A stretch of 64,000 bases of DNA from Xenorhabdus sp. IM139775 (GCF_028598745.1 NZ_JAQRFK010000004.1:23307-87306); one strand, 5' to 3'; numbered from the stretch's first letter, positions 1 to 10,002 are shown. Program-made: numbers and translations. Notes: a model not told the origin generated them from the letters alone.

Positions 1-28
1 TCAACCCCTCATTAAATTCAACTATGCG

Positions 29-54
29 AAAAAGGCCACTGATGTGGCCTTTTT
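29..54 (+). terminator. Rho-independent terminator
   Basis: An A-tract, a perfect 6-bp GGCCAC/GTGGCC stem with a TGAT loop, and a run of five T form a canonical intrinsic terminator. It probably ends a plus-strand gene lying before the window. In E. coli acrB neighbours tomB, so an acrAB-type operon is the natural guess, but that gene is not visible here. Confidence 0.8.
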
Positions 55-403
55 AAAATGGATAAAAAAACACGTCAAACAACAAATTGCCAGTGACAAT
101 GACTGCGTTAAAGTTCATCCATGGCCTATTAAAATAAATAGTTATGAAACGCAGGTTAAGTTTAAAAGATAACATCTTTCTGTTTTTTATAATAAGCAGA
201 AGATAACTTAGTAACTTGCCTTGTTTTTCTCTTGATTACACCTTTAATGGTAAAAAGTGTTCCATCTCGATGGTGACATATGTAATAATGACGCCATATT
301 GATTTTGAAAATCGCAATACAATCGCCTATAATGACTTCTGCGCTATTGCTACAGCGTTTACTGTATTAGTATAATTCAATATATTTAACAGTATATGCA
401 GAG
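55..403. other. AT-rich intergenic region, no supported gene except a promoter near its end
   Basis: This stretch follows the terminator at 29-54. I see no convincing start-codon ORF in it. Its only clear element is the sigma-70 promoter at 305-333. A stop-free frame (2-172) runs through the terminator but has no start codon in the window and is probably chance. Confidence 0.5.
305..333 (+). promoter_or_regulatory. Strong sigma-70 promoter upstream of small ORF and tomB-hha
   Basis: TTGAAA at 305-310 and a perfect TATAAT at 328-333 are separated by 17 bp. Transcription would start near 340. It would read the 45-residue ORF at 404-541 and could continue into tomB-hha, giving a leader of about 315 nt for tomB. 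Confidence 0.65.
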
Positions 404-541
404 ATGGCTACCCTTCGCAGTAGAATGCTAGCACTTACCAGAAACAGGGCTTTGCCAGAACTAAGCGTTTTTGTCATAACCAAGCGTAAATTAGCCATGG
501 TTAAACAATCTGGTTGGCAGGTACGTAAAATAGAGCTTTAA
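404..541 (+). CDS. Putative 45-residue basic small protein, function unknown
   Basis: An ATG-to-TAA frame of 45 residues begins about 64 nt after the predicted start of the promoter at 305-333. The product is rich in Arg, Lys and Leu, with a hydrophobic patch near the middle (LSVFVIT), and has no Cys. The ribosome-binding site is poor: only GCAGAG directly abuts the ATG. I do not recognise the family. It could be a real small protein, a decayed gene tail, or chance coding in the tomB leader. The position before tomB-hha, whose products are linked to biofilm and H-NS-related regulation, gives no firm clue. Confidence 0.3.
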   Translation: MATLRSRMLALTRNRALPELSVFVITKRKLAMVKQSGWQVRKIEL

Positions 542-655
542 CATTAATAAATAATAATCATGTTTTGATAAGCTCTATTCTAAAAGAATGACTATAATAA
601 TTAACATGTGTAAGCCTTAGTTCAAATAAACTGTGCGTCGTTTACGGAGGTGATT

Positions 656-1024
656 ATGGATGAATATTCACCAAGAAGGCATGATATTGCTGAATTAAAG
701 TACTTATGTGAAAATTTAATTCATGAGGCGTTATCAGTCCTGAATCGCACTGATAATCATTGGATTCACGACCTGACCTCCGAAAAAAGTTTAAAACTAA
801 ACGAATTGATTGAACACATTGCAGCTTTTGTCTGGAGCTTTAAAATTAAATACTCAGATAACCACACGCTGAGCACCTTAATTGATGAGTATCTAGATGA
901 AACATATAATTTATTTGGAAGTGATAAGATAAGCTTTCTTGAACTTACAAAATGGCAAAAAACAAACGAATACTTAACTAACATTCTGTTACATGATTTG
1001 AACGCTTCACTAAGCAAAATCTGA
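656..1024 (+). CDS. tomB: Hha toxicity modulator TomB (YbaJ)
   Basis: The 122-residue acidic protein begins MDEYSPRRHDI and carries the conserved NELIEHIAAF and IDEYLDETYNLF segments of TomB. In E. coli TomB counteracts Hha toxicity, and the pair affects biofilm formation and conjugation. The start is placed at ATG 656 rather than the in-frame GTG at 650, because GGAGG at 646-650 sits 5 nt before the ATG and the E. coli protein also begins MDEYSP. hha follows after 47 nt on the same strand, the usual tomB-hha order. The promoter at 305-333 may drive both genes. The C-terminal third differs most from E. coli. Confidence 0.93.
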   Translation: MDEYSPRRHDIAELKYLCENLIHEALSVLNRTDNHWIHDLTSEKSLKLNELIEHIAAFVWSFKIKYSDNHTLSTLIDEYLDETYNLFGSDKISFLELTKWQKTNEYLTNILLHDLNASLSKI

Positions 1025-1071
1025 TAAATATATTTCTAACTATTTTTTATACCAAATAAGATAAGGCGACT

Positions 1072-1275
1072 ATGACTAAAACTGACTATCTGATGCGTTT
1101 GAGAAAATGCACTTCTATTGAAACACTGGAACGTGTAATTGAAAAAAATAAATATGAGCTTTCGGATGATGAGCTTGAATTGTTCTACTCCGCAGCTGAT
1201 CACCGTTTGGCTGAACTTACTATGAATAAACTCTATGATAAAATCCCATCATCTGTTTGGAAGTTTGTCCGCTAA
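1072..1275 (+). CDS. hha: Haemolysin expression modulator Hha
   Basis: The 67-residue protein has the Hha/YmoA family pattern: [13 protein letters not shown] at the start, the [35 protein letters not shown] core split over helices 2-3, and a C-terminal VWKFVR. Hha binds H-NS through its dimerisation domain and tunes silencing of horizontally acquired and virulence genes in response to temperature and osmolarity. It is cytoplasmic and nucleoid-associated. It follows tomB by 47 nt with GATAAGGCG as a plausible Shine-Dalgarno, so the two are probably cotranscribed. A weak hairpin (AGCCG/CGGCT, 1304-1324) lies downstream without a T-run. Confidence 0.95.
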   Translation: MTKTDYLMRLRKCTSIETLERVIEKNKYELSDDELELFYSAADHRLAELTMNKLYDKIPSSVWKFVR

Positions 1276-1355
1276 GCTGTAGTGTTCAGATAGAAAGTGA
1301 CTAAGCCGGTAACTATTATCGGCTGACAGTATAAGCTAATGATGAACTTGAAATT

Positions 1356-1468
1356 GGTGAGGGTTCTGCCAGCGACATCCCGGCACACACATCCCTTGCT
1401 ATGGCTGCTTCTTTCCAGACCTGACCAAGTTAACAAGTTAGCGTTGCGGGAGAACCAACAGAACCCTC
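1356..1468 (-). ncRNA. ffs: 4.5S RNA, signal recognition particle RNA
   Basis: Read on the minus strand, the 113-nt segment starts GAGGGTTCTGTTGG and ends GCAGAACCCTCACC, so its ends pair as the long SRP hairpin. It contains the conserved TCAGGTCTGGAAAGAAGCAGCC apical segment (in two halves), equivalent to the E. coli GGAA tetraloop and symmetric loop that bind Ffh. E. coli 4.5S RNA is 114 nt. The RNA joins Ffh to form the SRP, which targets membrane proteins to FtsY and SecYEG. In E. coli ffs lies in the same neighbourhood between tesB and hha. Confidence 0.95.
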
Positions 1469-2022
1469 ATTGACGTTAGCTTCAAATTTCGAAGCGGTGG
1501 TCATTATCTTTCAAACATAATGAAATAGCAAGGAAACTTGATTTGAATGCTGATTTATTATTCATAATGTTGTAAAAAACATCAAAGCCGGTGTCAAATT
1601 TAGTATTTTTCCAATCGCCGGATTACTTTCAATTTTTTCAGGCTATAGCTCATATCATGATAGATAAGCAGTAAACAGATGCAATAATAAATATATTTAA
1701 TAATATTAATGAATCATTGCCATGTCATATAAAAACCACATAATTTCACAGATTCAACTTAAGTAACATACTAACTTCCCTACCTTTATTATCATTCGAA
1801 ATAAAAAATAATCATATAAATCAATAAATAACCATAAAAACAATCCATTCGCATTATTTGATAAGCATTGTTAGAATTAACAGTGATAATTCACATTTAA
1901 AATAAAAACACAAGGATAATTTCATTTACAATTTAATCCATTTATTTTCAAATAAATAAAAACTTATTATTCATCATCTTTCGTTCATACTTTTTAAACA
2001 AGCTTAAAAGTAAAGGCATGTT
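1469..2022. other. 554-bp AT-rich intergenic region between ffs and tesB
   Basis: This should hold the divergent promoters for 4.5S RNA (minus) and tesB (plus). It is very AT-rich from about 1660 to 2000. No ORF with a credible start, no structured RNA and no repeat family could be recognised. E. coli carries several extra genes between tesB and hha (ybaY and others) that are missing here. Confidence 0.5.
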
Positions 2023-2880
2023 ATGAGCCAAGCATTACAAAACTTAATTAACTTGATACATTTAGAAAAAATAGAAGAAGGAATTTACCGAGGACAAAGT
2101 GAAGACTTAGGATTTCCTCAAGTTTTCGGTGGACAAGTCATAGGCCAAGCGCTATATGCAGCAAAACAAACCGTCGTGAATGACAGAATGATTCATTCCT
2201 TTCATAGCTATTTTCTACGTCCGGGTGATAGTCATAAATCCATTGTTTATGATGTTGAAATATTGCGTGATGGAAAAAGTTTCAGTGCCCGCCGCGTCAG
2301 CGCAATACAAAATGGTCATCCTATTTTCTACATGACAGCATCCTTTCAAGGACATGAAGAGAGTTTTGAACACCAAAATACCATGCCTCTGGTTCCACCG
2401 CCTGAAGGGTTAGTGTCCCAAGAAGAAATGGTAAAAAAAATGGCTAACTCACTTCCGACAAAACTAAAAAAAGCTTTTTCTATCCCGCCCTTGGAGATGA
2501 GACTTGTCCCCCTTCAAAGCCAACCCGATCATTCATCTCAGGTCCCCGTGCGTTATGTTTGGTTCCGTAGCAATGGAAAAATGCCGGAAGATCCATTCAT
2601 TCATCACTGTTTGTTGGGCTATGCCTCAGATTTCAATTTTCTGCCCACGGCATTACAGCACCATGGCATAAAATTTATGGAAAAAAATATGCAAATAGCA
2701 ACCATTGACCACTCAATGTGGTATCACCGCCCTTTCAATATGGAGGATTGGTTACTCTATTCAATCGAAAGTCCATCAGCATCAGGTGCCCGTGGTTTTG
2801 TTCGTGGACATATCTATAACCGCGCGGGGGTGCTTATCGCTTCTGCGGTTCAGGAGGGCGTCATCCGCAAGCTGTCATGA
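2023..2880 (+). CDS. tesB: Acyl-CoA thioesterase II
   Basis: The 285-residue protein matches E. coli TesB (286 residues) end to end: the N-terminal [17 protein letters not shown] and [13 protein letters not shown] segments, the [12 protein letters not shown] motif, and the C-terminal [15 protein letters not shown] and [14 protein letters not shown] segments. It is a cytoplasmic double hot-dog enzyme that hydrolyses medium- and long-chain acyl-CoAs to free fatty acids and CoA. The gene faces amtB convergently, and a hairpin at 2897-2927 separates them. The ATG at 2023 is preceded by AAAGG at a slightly long distance. Confidence 0.95.
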   Translation: MSQALQNLINLIHLEKIEEGIYRGQSEDLGFPQVFGGQVIGQALYAAKQTVVNDRMIHSFHSYFLRPGDSHKSIVYDVEILRDGKSFSARRVSAIQNGHPIFYMTASFQGHEESFEHQNTMPLVPPPEGLVSQEEMVKKMANSLPTKLKKAFSIPPLEMRLVPLQSQPDHSSQVPVRYVWFRSNGKMPEDPFIHHCLLGYASDFNFLPTALQHHGIKFMEKNMQIATIDHSMWYHRPFNMEDWLLYSIESPSASGARGFVRGHIYNRAGVLIASAVQEGVIRKLS

Positions 2881-2896
2881 ATTAAATCAGTACCGT

Positions 2897-2927
2897 ATGC
2901 CGTAATAACAGAAAGTTACTACGGCAT
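2897..2927. terminator. Bidirectional hairpin between tesB and amtB
   Basis: Inverted repeat ATGCCGTA...TACGGCAT with a further TAAC/GTTA pairing and a short loop lies between the convergent stop codons of tesB and amtB. No long T-run follows, so it is a moderate terminator or mRNA-stabilising hairpin for both genes. Confidence 0.6.
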
Positions 2928-2958
2928 GGAATACCTATCTCCACGCGAATAAAAATGC

Positions 2959-4239
2959 TCAGTTATAAGCGCTTTCACCATGTGAAGTAATATCAAGTCC
3001 TTCCCTTTCTGATTCAAGGCTCATGCGTAGCCCAACCAACTTATCTGCGATCTTAAACGAGATATAAGCCGTTATTGATGACCAAACTATACAGACCAAG
3101 ATACTAATAACCTGAATACCGAGCTGCCTTAACATTGTCATGCCTTCAGAAAACCCGGTTCCCCCCAAAGTGGATGCCGTAAAAACACTGGTCAATACAC
3201 AACCGACGATGCCACATACGCCATGTACCCCAAAAACATCGCAAACATCATCAACACGTAACCATCTCTTCAGTATGACCACACCCCATAAGCCGGCAAT
3301 ACCTGCAATCAATCCCATCACCAATGCGCCACCAATCCCCACGGTTGCAGCAGCAGGCGTAATGACCACTAAACCCGAAATACACCCAGAACATGCCCCT
3401 AAAAGTGAAGGTTTCTGGCGAAATAACCACTCACAGAAAACCCATGACAACACCGCTCCCGCCGTTGCTACCATCGTATTTACCAGAGCTAGCGCTGCGA
3501 TGGCATTCACTTCACCCGCAGAGCCTACATTAAAGCCAAACCATCCAATGTAGAGGATCGCTGTGCCAATAAAAGTCATGGGTAAGTTATGAGGTTTAAA
3601 TGCTTCCCGTCCAAAACCTGAACGCTTGCCAAGCAAGTGAGCACCAACCAATCCTGCCGCCGCCGCATTAATATGGACAACCGTCCCACCTGCAAAATCC
3701 AAAGCGCCATCCTTAGCCAGCCAGCCACCTCCCCACACCATATGTGCCATAGGGATATAAGATGCTGTCAGCCATAGCGCACTAAAAATCAGCAGTGCAG
3801 AAAAACGCACTCTTTCACATAAGGCCCCGACAACTAAGGCAACAGTAATACACGCAAATGCGCCTTGGAAAACAACGTGAATTAACTGATAGAAGCTACC
3901 ATTCAGATCGGTTATGGATATATTTTTTAACATCACCTGACCAAAGCCCCCCCAAAAAGAGTTGCCTGCCTCAAAGGTCATGCTGTACCCATACAGAATC
4001 CAAAGCACGCAAACCAATGAAAAACTGACAATCACCTGTGACATCAATGACAAAACATTTTTACTGCGTAGTAATCCCCCATAAAACAGGGCAATGCCGG
4101 GTATTGTCATAAAAAGGACAAGTATCGTATTAACCAGCATAAACACGGTGTCTGCTTTATTGAGATTATTTTCCACAGCAAAAGCAAATGAAGGAAAACA
4201 GGCCGCAATACACGCGATGGATAAAAGTTTCTTCTTCAT
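2959..4239 (-). CDS. amtB: Ammonium transporter AmtB
   Basis: The 426-residue protein has a cleavable signal sequence (MKKKLLSIACIAACFPSFAFA) and about eleven membrane segments. The pore twin histidines are H189 (in GTVVHINAA) and H339 (in FGVHGVCGI), 150 residues apart as in E. coli AmtB (H168 and H318, mature numbering). The inner-membrane trimer conducts ammonium and is blocked by unmodified GlnK. glnK lies 11 nt upstream on the same strand, the classic glnK-amtB operon expressed from the sigma-54 promoter at 4629-4644 under nitrogen limitation. The start is supported by GGAGGCG before the ATG. Confidence 0.96.
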   Translation of the reverse strand: MKKKLLSIACIAACFPSFAFAVENNLNKADTVFMLVNTILVLFMTIPGIALFYGGLLRSKNVLSLMSQVIVSFSLVCVLWILYGYSMTFEAGNSFWGGFGQVMLKNISITDLNGSFYQLIHVVFQGAFACITVALVVGALCERVRFSALLIFSALWLTASYIPMAHMVWGGGWLAKDGALDFAGGTVVHINAAAAGLVGAHLLGKRSGFGREAFKPHNLPMTFIGTAILYIGWFGFNVGSAGEVNAIAALALVNTMVATAGAVLSWVFCEWLFRQKPSLLGACSGCISGLVVITPAAATVGIGGALVMGLIAGIAGLWGVVILKRWLRVDDVCDVFGVHGVCGIVGCVLTSVFTASTLGGTGFSEGMTMLRQLGIQVISILVCIVWSSITAYISFKIADKLVGLRMSLESEREGLDITSHGESAYN

Positions 4240-4250
4240 TTTTCGCCTCC

Positions 4251-4589
4251 TTACAACGCTGCATCATTCGTTTCACCCGTCCTGATCCGAACGGCATGTT
4301 GTAATTCAAAGAGAAAGATCTTTCCATCCCCCATTTTCCCAGTGAAAGCAGTCTGTTGAACAATATGGATAATTTCTTCAACTTTTTCGTCATTGGTAGC
4401 AATATCAATTTTGACTTTGGGCAAAAAATTAACGTTGTATTCGGCACCGCGATACAGTTCAGAATGGCCTTTTTGACGTCCGAATCCCTTTACTTCGGTT
4501 ATAGTCATACCTTGTATACCGATATCAGCAAGCGCCTCCCGCACTTCCTCCAGCTTAAATGGCTTTATGATGATGGTGATGAGTTTCAT
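4251..4589 (-). CDS. glnK: Nitrogen regulatory PII protein GlnK
   Basis: The 112-residue PII protein has the usual length. The T-loop carries Y51 (RGAEYNVNFLPK), the uridylylation site used by GlnD, and the KIFLF and RIRTGETNDAAL segments form the ATP/2-oxoglutarate site. GlnK senses 2-oxoglutarate, ATP/ADP and glutamine, and plugs AmtB when deuridylylated. Identification as GlnK rather than GlnB rests on its position directly before amtB. GGGGGAAAT before the ATG serves as ribosome-binding site. The sigma-54 promoter 40 nt upstream implies NtrC control. Confidence 0.95.
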   Translation of the reverse strand: MKLITIIIKPFKLEEVREALADIGIQGMTITEVKGFGRQKGHSELYRGAEYNVNFLPKVKIDIATNDEKVEEIIHIVQQTAFTGKMGDGKIFLFELQHAVRIRTGETNDAAL

Positions 4590-4628
4590 ATTTCCCCCGT
4601 TTTTTGCTGCGTTTGCACAAGGGAATAC

Positions 4629-4644
4629 TGCAAGGGATATGCCA
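4629..4644 (-). promoter_or_regulatory. Sigma-54 promoter of glnK-amtB
   Basis: On the minus strand TGGCAT, five bases, then TTGCA match the sigma-54 -24/-12 consensus (TGGCAC-N5-TTGCW) with correct spacing. The site is 40-55 bp before the glnK start. The family is known to need NtrC-P as activator. I could not pick out clear NtrC sites upstream. Confidence 0.85.
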
Positions 4645-4703
4645 AAAATTAAAAATAATGTGTAATCAATTTGTTATCGAAAAATATCGCTAAGGGAAAG
4701 AGT

Positions 4704-4735
4704 AAAAAAGGGAACAGAAAACACACCTGCTCCCT
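4704..4735 (-). terminator. Terminator of mdlAB
   Basis: Read on the minus strand, the stem AGGGAGCAG/CTGTTCCCT (one G-T pair) is followed by a run of T, just after the mdlB stop codon and before the glnK promoter region. Confidence 0.75.
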
Positions 4736-4757
4736 ATACGCACGCCAAATATGCACA

Positions 4758-6536
4758 CTAAGCGTGCACTGATTCATTCAAAGTCTCACCAACTTTCTGG
4801 AGTTGGTACATTTGATAATAGCGCCCGCGTTTTTCCAGTAACTGTTGATGCTGTCCTTGCTCAACAATTGCACCACGATGTAGCACTAATATGGAATCAG
4901 CTTCGGTAATGGTTGAAAGACGATGAGCGATCGCCACCAGTGTCGTCTGTTTGCGGATCATTCCCAACGCTTTCTGTACTAATCGCTCTGTTCCAGAATC
5001 AATATTCGCGGTTGCCTCATCCAAGATAAGGATCTGCGGCGTCTGCACTAAAACTCTGGCCATTGCCAAAAGCTGTTTTTGGCCCGCGGAAAGCGTATTG
5101 CCTTGTTCTCCCAAGGCAGAATTCAAGCCATCCGGCAAATAGCGAACAAATTCAGCTAACTGAACCAATTCTAGCACTTCCCATACTTTCTCTTCACTGA
5201 TATCCCGCCCGAGCGCGATATTGTCGAGGAATGACGCTGCCAGAACGACGGGATCTTGCTGCACCATCGCCACTCCATTACGTAACACTGCATGAGAAAG
5301 TGAAGATATGGGGCGACCATCAAGATAAATCTCGCCGTTTTGCCACGGGTAGTAGCCCATAATCAAATTGGCCAGAGTGCTTTTTCCACTTCCGGTATGC
5401 CCAACCAAAGCCACAAATCCATGTGGAGGAACATACAGGTTAATATCACTCAGAACACGTTTGTCACTGCGATAAGCAAAATTTAAGTTTTCAATCTCAA
5501 TACTGCCGCTCTCTAATGCCCGCAAATCATTGCCATATCGTTGCTGCGGGCTATCCATCAGTTCAAAAACCCGTTCTCCTGAAACCACGGCTTGCTGCAA
5601 TACTGATTGCTGTGAGGTCAACTCAATCAATGGCTCATTCAGTCTCCCAAGATAATTAATAAAGGCATACAGAACCCCCACACCAATTACCCCTGTCCCT
5701 TTGAGGCCAAACAATAAGAGCAAACCACACAAAATTGCGGCAGAGAAAAAGCTCAATAATGGCCTCAACAAGATGCCATCTAGCCGTAAAGCCTGCATAC
5801 GGGCCTGATAATGCGCTCGGTTGGTCGCCAACATTTTCTCACCAAAACGAGCTTGCTGACGAAACTGCTGAATTACCGTCATGCCATTAATGGCTTCGTT
5901 GAAACCATCATTAATATCAGCCAGATAACCGCGAACCCGCCTAACTATCGGGGTACTAAGACGCTGATAGATCACCATGACAAGCAAGACTGCGGGAAAT
6001 ATCACCATCGCAATACATGCCATACGCCAATTCAAAACAAACATGGCTATCAGCATGGCACCAATCAGTGCGATACAGCGAAACACAACCGGGATGACAT
6101 TAACAAACAGATCCTTAATGACCTCGGTATCATTTGTTACGCGGGATATCAGTTGTCCAACGGGTTGATTGTCAAAAGCACTTAATGGCTGGCGTAATGC
6201 TGAGTTCATCACATCAGTACGAAGTTTCTGCACCACGGCCACAGATGCCTGATTAAAAAATAATATTTGATAATAGTGTAAGACAGCAGAAATAAGCTGC
6301 AAAACCAAGAATACGGCGGCGAGCCCACCGACAACATCAAGTGGCAAATTCCCCGTTGCAACCATATTGTCGATAAAATAACTCACAAGCAGAGGTCCGC
6401 TCACTTCTGCCAATGCAGCAATCCATGACATCAATACAGCAATTAGCATTGGTTTACGGTAATTTTTACTGTAAGCAAGCAGGCGCTTTAATGACGGCCA
6501 TAGCTTACTGATAGGCGTTTTAGTCATCTTCCCCAT
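4758..6536 (-). CDS. mdlB: Heterodimeric ABC exporter subunit MdlB
   Basis: The 592-residue half-transporter has an N-terminal six-helix membrane domain (about residues 25-320) and a C-terminal nucleotide-binding domain with Walker [10 protein letters not shown], signature LSAGQKQ and Walker B ILILDEAT. With MdlA it should form an inner-membrane exporter; the E. coli substrate is not firmly established. The gene overlaps mdlA by 17 nt, so translation is probably coupled. ATG 6536 is used; ATG 6527, three codons later, is an alternative preceded by GGGGAAG. A terminator follows at 4704-4735. Confidence 0.93.
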   Translation of the reverse strand: MGKMTKTPISKLWPSLKRLLAYSKNYRKPMLIAVLMSWIAALAEVSGPLLVSYFIDNMVATGNLPLDVVGGLAAVFLVLQLISAVLHYYQILFFNQASVAVVQKLRTDVMNSALRQPLSAFDNQPVGQLISRVTNDTEVIKDLFVNVIPVVFRCIALIGAMLIAMFVLNWRMACIAMVIFPAVLLVMVIYQRLSTPIVRRVRGYLADINDGFNEAINGMTVIQQFRQQARFGEKMLATNRAHYQARMQALRLDGILLRPLLSFFSAAILCGLLLLFGLKGTGVIGVGVLYAFINYLGRLNEPLIELTSQQSVLQQAVVSGERVFELMDSPQQRYGNDLRALESGSIEIENLNFAYRSDKRVLSDINLYVPPHGFVALVGHTGSGKSTLANLIMGYYPWQNGEIYLDGRPISSLSHAVLRNGVAMVQQDPVVLAASFLDNIALGRDISEEKVWEVLELVQLAEFVRYLPDGLNSALGEQGNTLSAGQKQLLAMARVLVQTPQILILDEATANIDSGTERLVQKALGMIRKQTTLVAIAHRLSTITEADSILVLHRGAIVEQGQHQQLLEKRGRYYQMYQLQKVGETLNESVHA

Positions 6537-8268
6537 CCAATGCAGCTTCTAGTTGTTGGTAATGGTACATATCTGAATACCACCCAGATTGAGCGATAAG
6601 CTGCTTATGCCGGCCCTGCTGTGCAATCGTGCCATGCTGCATAACCAAAACATTATCTGCTTCCGTTAATGCTGACAGCCGATGTGCACTGATAATCACA
6701 GTGCGCTGTTGCCGCCATTGGCTGAGGTTTTTCATGATCTGGTGTTCCGTGTGTCCATCAACGGCTGACAGGGCATCATCAAGGATTAAAATTTCCGTAT
6801 CCAGCAGCAAGGCTCTGGCAATGGATATGCGCTGTTTTTGCCCGCCAGAAAGCATGACTCCGCGCTCGCCCACTTCCGTTTGATACCCCTGAGGCAGGCG
6901 CAAAATATCATCATGCACACTGGCTAAACGCGCGGCTTCTTCTATTTGCGCTTGGGTTGCATTCGGCCGACCTAAAGCAATATTACCTGCAACCGTATCT
7001 GAAAACAGAAAAGGTATCTGGTTAACAATCGCCAATCGCGAACGCCACTCTTCCATTCGGAGAGTAGCGATATTTTTTGACTGGAAAAGAATGTCTCCAT
7101 CAGTGACATCAAATTGCCGTTGCAGCAAAGCTAATAACGTACTTTTCCCTGCCCCCGTCGGTCCGCAAAGCCCCAATAATTGCCCAGGTTCTAGCTGAAA
7201 ATGGATACCTTGCAAAACAAGCCTATCAGTTTGGGGATAAGTAAACGTATTGATAGTTGTCTGTAAACGCCCTCGATTAGAAGACAGAGACAACATTCCA
7301 TCTTCAGTAACCAGAGGTTCCTGCAATAAACTGCGGATACGAGTATAAGCGGCACTCCCTCTCTCAACGATGTTGAACATCCATGCCAGTGCCAACATCG
7401 GCCAGATCATCAATCCCAGATACATCACAAAACTGGTCAGCTCACCAAGGGTCATGGTGCCGTTCACCACCATCCAGCTCCCTCCGCCAACAGCCAAGAG
7501 GTTGGCAACCGCGATAGTGATAAAAATAGTGGGATCAAAACGTGCATCTACACGTGCAACATGCATATTTTTACGCCCGGCATCAATGGCGACTTCTTCA
7601 AACTGACTGGATTGCTGCTTCTCCAGTCCAAACGCTTTTATCATGCGGATACTCGCCAAACTTTCCTGTGCATGATTATTTAGGATGGAAAATGCGCCTT
7701 GCGCAGATTTGAAACGATGATGAAGCTGATTACCATAATGCTTAATTGCTAAGGCCATAATGGGCATGGGCAACAGTGATAACAGTGTTAACTGCCAACT
7801 GATCTCTACACTCATGACAATTAGGACAGCACAGCCCATGACTAAAGCATCGACCAGAGTCAGGACTCCCTCGCCTGCCGCAAAAACAACTCTGTCAACA
7901 TCATTTGTTGCGTGAGCCATGAGATCACCGGTTCTATGGCGTAAATAAAATTCAGGATTCTGACTACTCAGACGCCAATAGAAGTCACCACGCAGCTTAA
8001 CAGCCAGCCGATAAGAAGCACCGAACAGCCATACACGCCAAACATAGCGCAGGGCATAGATTGCCAACGCAATAAACAGCATCACCCCCAGCCACATGGC
8101 TAGCTGGCTGGACGTCATGGTTTTTGTACTAATGCCATCAACGATAACCCCGACCAAACGGGGAGGGATGAGTTGCAGCACCGCAATCAAAACGAGGAAA
8201 GTAACAGCGCCCAAATAACGCCGCCATTCACTAATAAAATACCAGCTTAATTGTGAAAATAATCTCAC
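6520..8268 (-). CDS. mdlA: Heterodimeric ABC exporter subunit MdlA
   Basis: The 582-residue half-transporter aligns with E. coli MdlA from its first residues ([11 protein letters not shown]). It has an ABC membrane domain to about residue 310 and an ATPase domain with [16 protein letters not shown] and [13 protein letters not shown]. The start codon is GTG at 8268, as the N-terminal match to E. coli supports. In the ATPase the Walker B is followed by Asp rather than Glu (LDDAL), typical of a degenerate site in heterodimeric exporters. decR lies just upstream on the same strand (56-nt gap), as in E. coli. Confidence 0.93.
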   Translation of the reverse strand: MRLFSQLSWYFISEWRRYLGAVTFLVLIAVLQLIPPRLVGVIVDGISTKTMTSSQLAMWLGVMLFIALAIYALRYVWRVWLFGASYRLAVKLRGDFYWRLSSQNPEFYLRHRTGDLMAHATNDVDRVVFAAGEGVLTLVDALVMGCAVLIVMSVEISWQLTLLSLLPMPIMALAIKHYGNQLHHRFKSAQGAFSILNNHAQESLASIRMIKAFGLEKQQSSQFEEVAIDAGRKNMHVARVDARFDPTIFITIAVANLLAVGGGSWMVVNGTMTLGELTSFVMYLGLMIWPMLALAWMFNIVERGSAAYTRIRSLLQEPLVTEDGMLSLSSNRGRLQTTINTFTYPQTDRLVLQGIHFQLEPGQLLGLCGPTGAGKSTLLALLQRQFDVTDGDILFQSKNIATLRMEEWRSRLAIVNQIPFLFSDTVAGNIALGRPNATQAQIEEAARLASVHDDILRLPQGYQTEVGERGVMLSGGQKQRISIARALLLDTEILILDDALSAVDGHTEHQIMKNLSQWRQQRTVIISAHRLSALTEADNVLVMQHGTIAQQGRHKQLIAQSGWYSDMYHYQQLEAALDGEDD

Positions 8269-8324
8269 ACACCTATTCCTGAGGTAAAAATGAAAGAGTT
8301 AGTACCCGCCAACCAAAAGGATCT

Positions 8325-8795
8325 TTATGTTACTGAATCTGGGATTGGCAGCGCCGTTGTATATTTTATCTTTTCCATGGCAAAGTTAGAGGTAACATCA
8401 ATCAAACCAGAAATCCCATTTACCATGCGTTTGTAGAAACGATCATAACTTTTCATATCAACAACTTCTACATGCATGAGATAATCATATTCACCAGCCA
8501 TGCGATAAAATGTTAAGACTTCAGGCATCCCTTTTATAAAGGAGACAAACTGTTCATACCATTCACTGTTATGTTGCTGAGTTTTAATCATCACTATCAC
8601 TGTCAGGCTCAGGCCAAGTTTTACCCCACTTAACAAGGCAACTTTACCTACAATATAACCTTCATCTTCAAGTCGTTTGAGGCGCTTCCAGCAAGGTGTC
8701 GAAGTCAAATTCACGGCTTCAGCCAGTGCATTCAAGGATAGACTACAGTCCTGTTGGAGCAGTTCCAGTAGCTTACGGTCTATTTTGTCTAGCAT
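8325..8795 (-). CDS. decR: Lrp/AsnC-family cysteine-responsive regulator DecR (YbaO, CcdR-like)
   Basis: The 156-residue protein has an N-terminal winged helix-turn-helix ([26 protein letters not shown]) and a C-terminal RAM ligand-binding domain. It is orthologous by position to E. coli ybaO/decR, beside mdlA. Family knowledge: DecR activates cysteine detoxification genes in E. coli, and the Pantoea homologue CcdR activates a cysteine desulfhydrase gene. Here it is divergent from a PLP-dependent enzyme of that type across a 122-bp region, strongly suggesting local control. Lrp-type octamers would bind that AT-rich intergenic region. Confidence 0.85.
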   Translation of the reverse strand: MLDKIDRKLLELLQQDCSLSLNALAEAVNLTSTPCWKRLKRLEDEGYIVGKVALLSGVKLGLSLTVIVMIKTQQHNSEWYEQFVSFIKGMPEVLTFYRMAGEYDYLMHVEVVDMKSYDRFYKRMVNGISGLIDVTSNFAMEKIKYTTALPIPDSVT

Positions 8796-8917
8796 ATCTA
8801 AATCCTGTAGAAATATTTCCCAAATATAACGGATAAACCCAGAAAAATAATAATCTATTTCTCTGAATATAAGGGTAATCTATATACCACTACGGTATTA
8901 TTATTCAGGGTCAATTT

Positions 8918-9970
8918 ATGTCGTCTTTATGGGCTGAAAATGCCATAAAAGCTATCCAAGCGGATTATCAACGCAGCGCTGATACACATCTCATTCGTCT
9001 TAACCTCCCAATGTTTCCGGGTATTCATTTCTATCTAAAAGATGAGAGTACCCATCCCACTGGTAGCCTCAAACATCGGCTTGCTCGTTCCCTGTTCCTT
9101 TATGCACTCACTAATGGCTGGATTAAGGAAGGAACTCCGATTATTGAAGCCTCATCTGGAAGCACTGCTGTTTCGGAGGCTTATTTTGCCCGTTTACTTG
9201 GTTTACCTTTTATTGCGGTAATGCCCTCCTGCACCGCTAAACGCAAAATTCAAGAAATTGAGTTTTATGGTGGTCAATGCCATTTTGTAGAGCATTCTGC
9301 CTTGATTTATCAAGAATCAGAGCGTCTGGCAAAAGAGCTGAATGGCCATTATATGGATCAATTTACCTACGCCGAACGAGCGACTGACTGGCGAGGAAAC
9401 AATAACATTGCAGAAAGTATTTTCCGCCAAATGCAATTAGAACCTTTTCCTGAACCCACTTACATCGTGATGAGTGCAGGAACCGGTGGTACCTCTGCGA
9501 CACTCGGCCGTTATATCCGCTATAAGGGGCACAACACGAAACTTATTGTTGTCGATCCAGAAAATTCCGTCTTCTACGATTGCTACCATCAGAACCGGCG
9601 TGATATTTACGGAAGTATTGGCAGCAAAATAGAAGGCATTGGCCGCCCACGCGCAGAACCTTCTTTTATTCCTACGGTTATCAATGACATGATTCAGGTT
9701 CCCGATCCTGCCACTATTGCTACCATTTATTGGCTTGAAAAATTAATTGGTAGAAAAACGGGAGCATCTACAGGAACTAATGTCTGGGGAGCTTTACAAC
9801 TCGCCAAGCAAATGCACGATAACAACCAACAAGGGGCAGTTGTGACATTACTCTGTGATAGTGGGGAGCGTTACCTTGATACTTATTACAACCCAGAGTG
9901 GGTAAGCAATAATATCGGTGATATCACTCAGTATCTAACACAACTACCCAAGTTAAACGGTTATGAGTAA
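8918..9970 (+). CDS. PLP-dependent cysteine synthase-family enzyme, probable inducible cysteine desulfhydrase (CcdA-like)
   Basis: The 350-residue protein is a fold-type II PLP enzyme. K52 in [10 protein letters not shown] is the expected Schiff-base lysine, [10 protein letters not shown] (about 100-109) is the substrate loop, and [12 protein letters not shown] (about 186-197) binds the cofactor phosphate. Divergence from a DecR/CcdR regulator matches the Pantoea ccdR-ccdA arrangement, where the enzyme degrades cysteine to pyruvate, ammonia and sulfide. It replaces ybaE and cof of the E. coli map. Alternatives are cysteine synthase or another beta-replacing enzyme. queC follows after 32 nt and may be cotranscribed. 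Confidence 0.75.
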   Translation: MSSLWAENAIKAIQADYQRSADTHLIRLNLPMFPGIHFYLKDESTHPTGSLKHRLARSLFLYALTNGWIKEGTPIIEASSGSTAVSEAYFARLLGLPFIAVMPSCTAKRKIQEIEFYGGQCHFVEHSALIYQESERLAKELNGHYMDQFTYAERATDWRGNNNIAESIFRQMQLEPFPEPTYIVMSAGTGGTSATLGRYIRYKGHNTKLIVVDPENSVFYDCYHQNRRDIYGSIGSKIEGIGRPRAEPSFIPTVINDMIQVPDPATIATIYWLEKLIGRKTGASTGTNVWGALQLAKQMHDNNQQGAVVTLLCDSGERYLDTYYNPEWVSNNIGDITQYLTQLPKLNGYE

Positions 9971-10002
9971 CATATCTCCTTCAATTTACAGAGGCAGGTA
10001 TC

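Noticed and set aside
364..395. Possible LexA (SOS) box before the small ORF at 404
   Set aside because: CTGT and ACAG are present but the spacing is far longer than the CTGT-N8-ACAG of a LexA site.
3140..3553. 137-codon plus-strand frame inside amtB
   Set aside because: Proline- and threonine-rich product typical of an antisense reading of a membrane protein gene.
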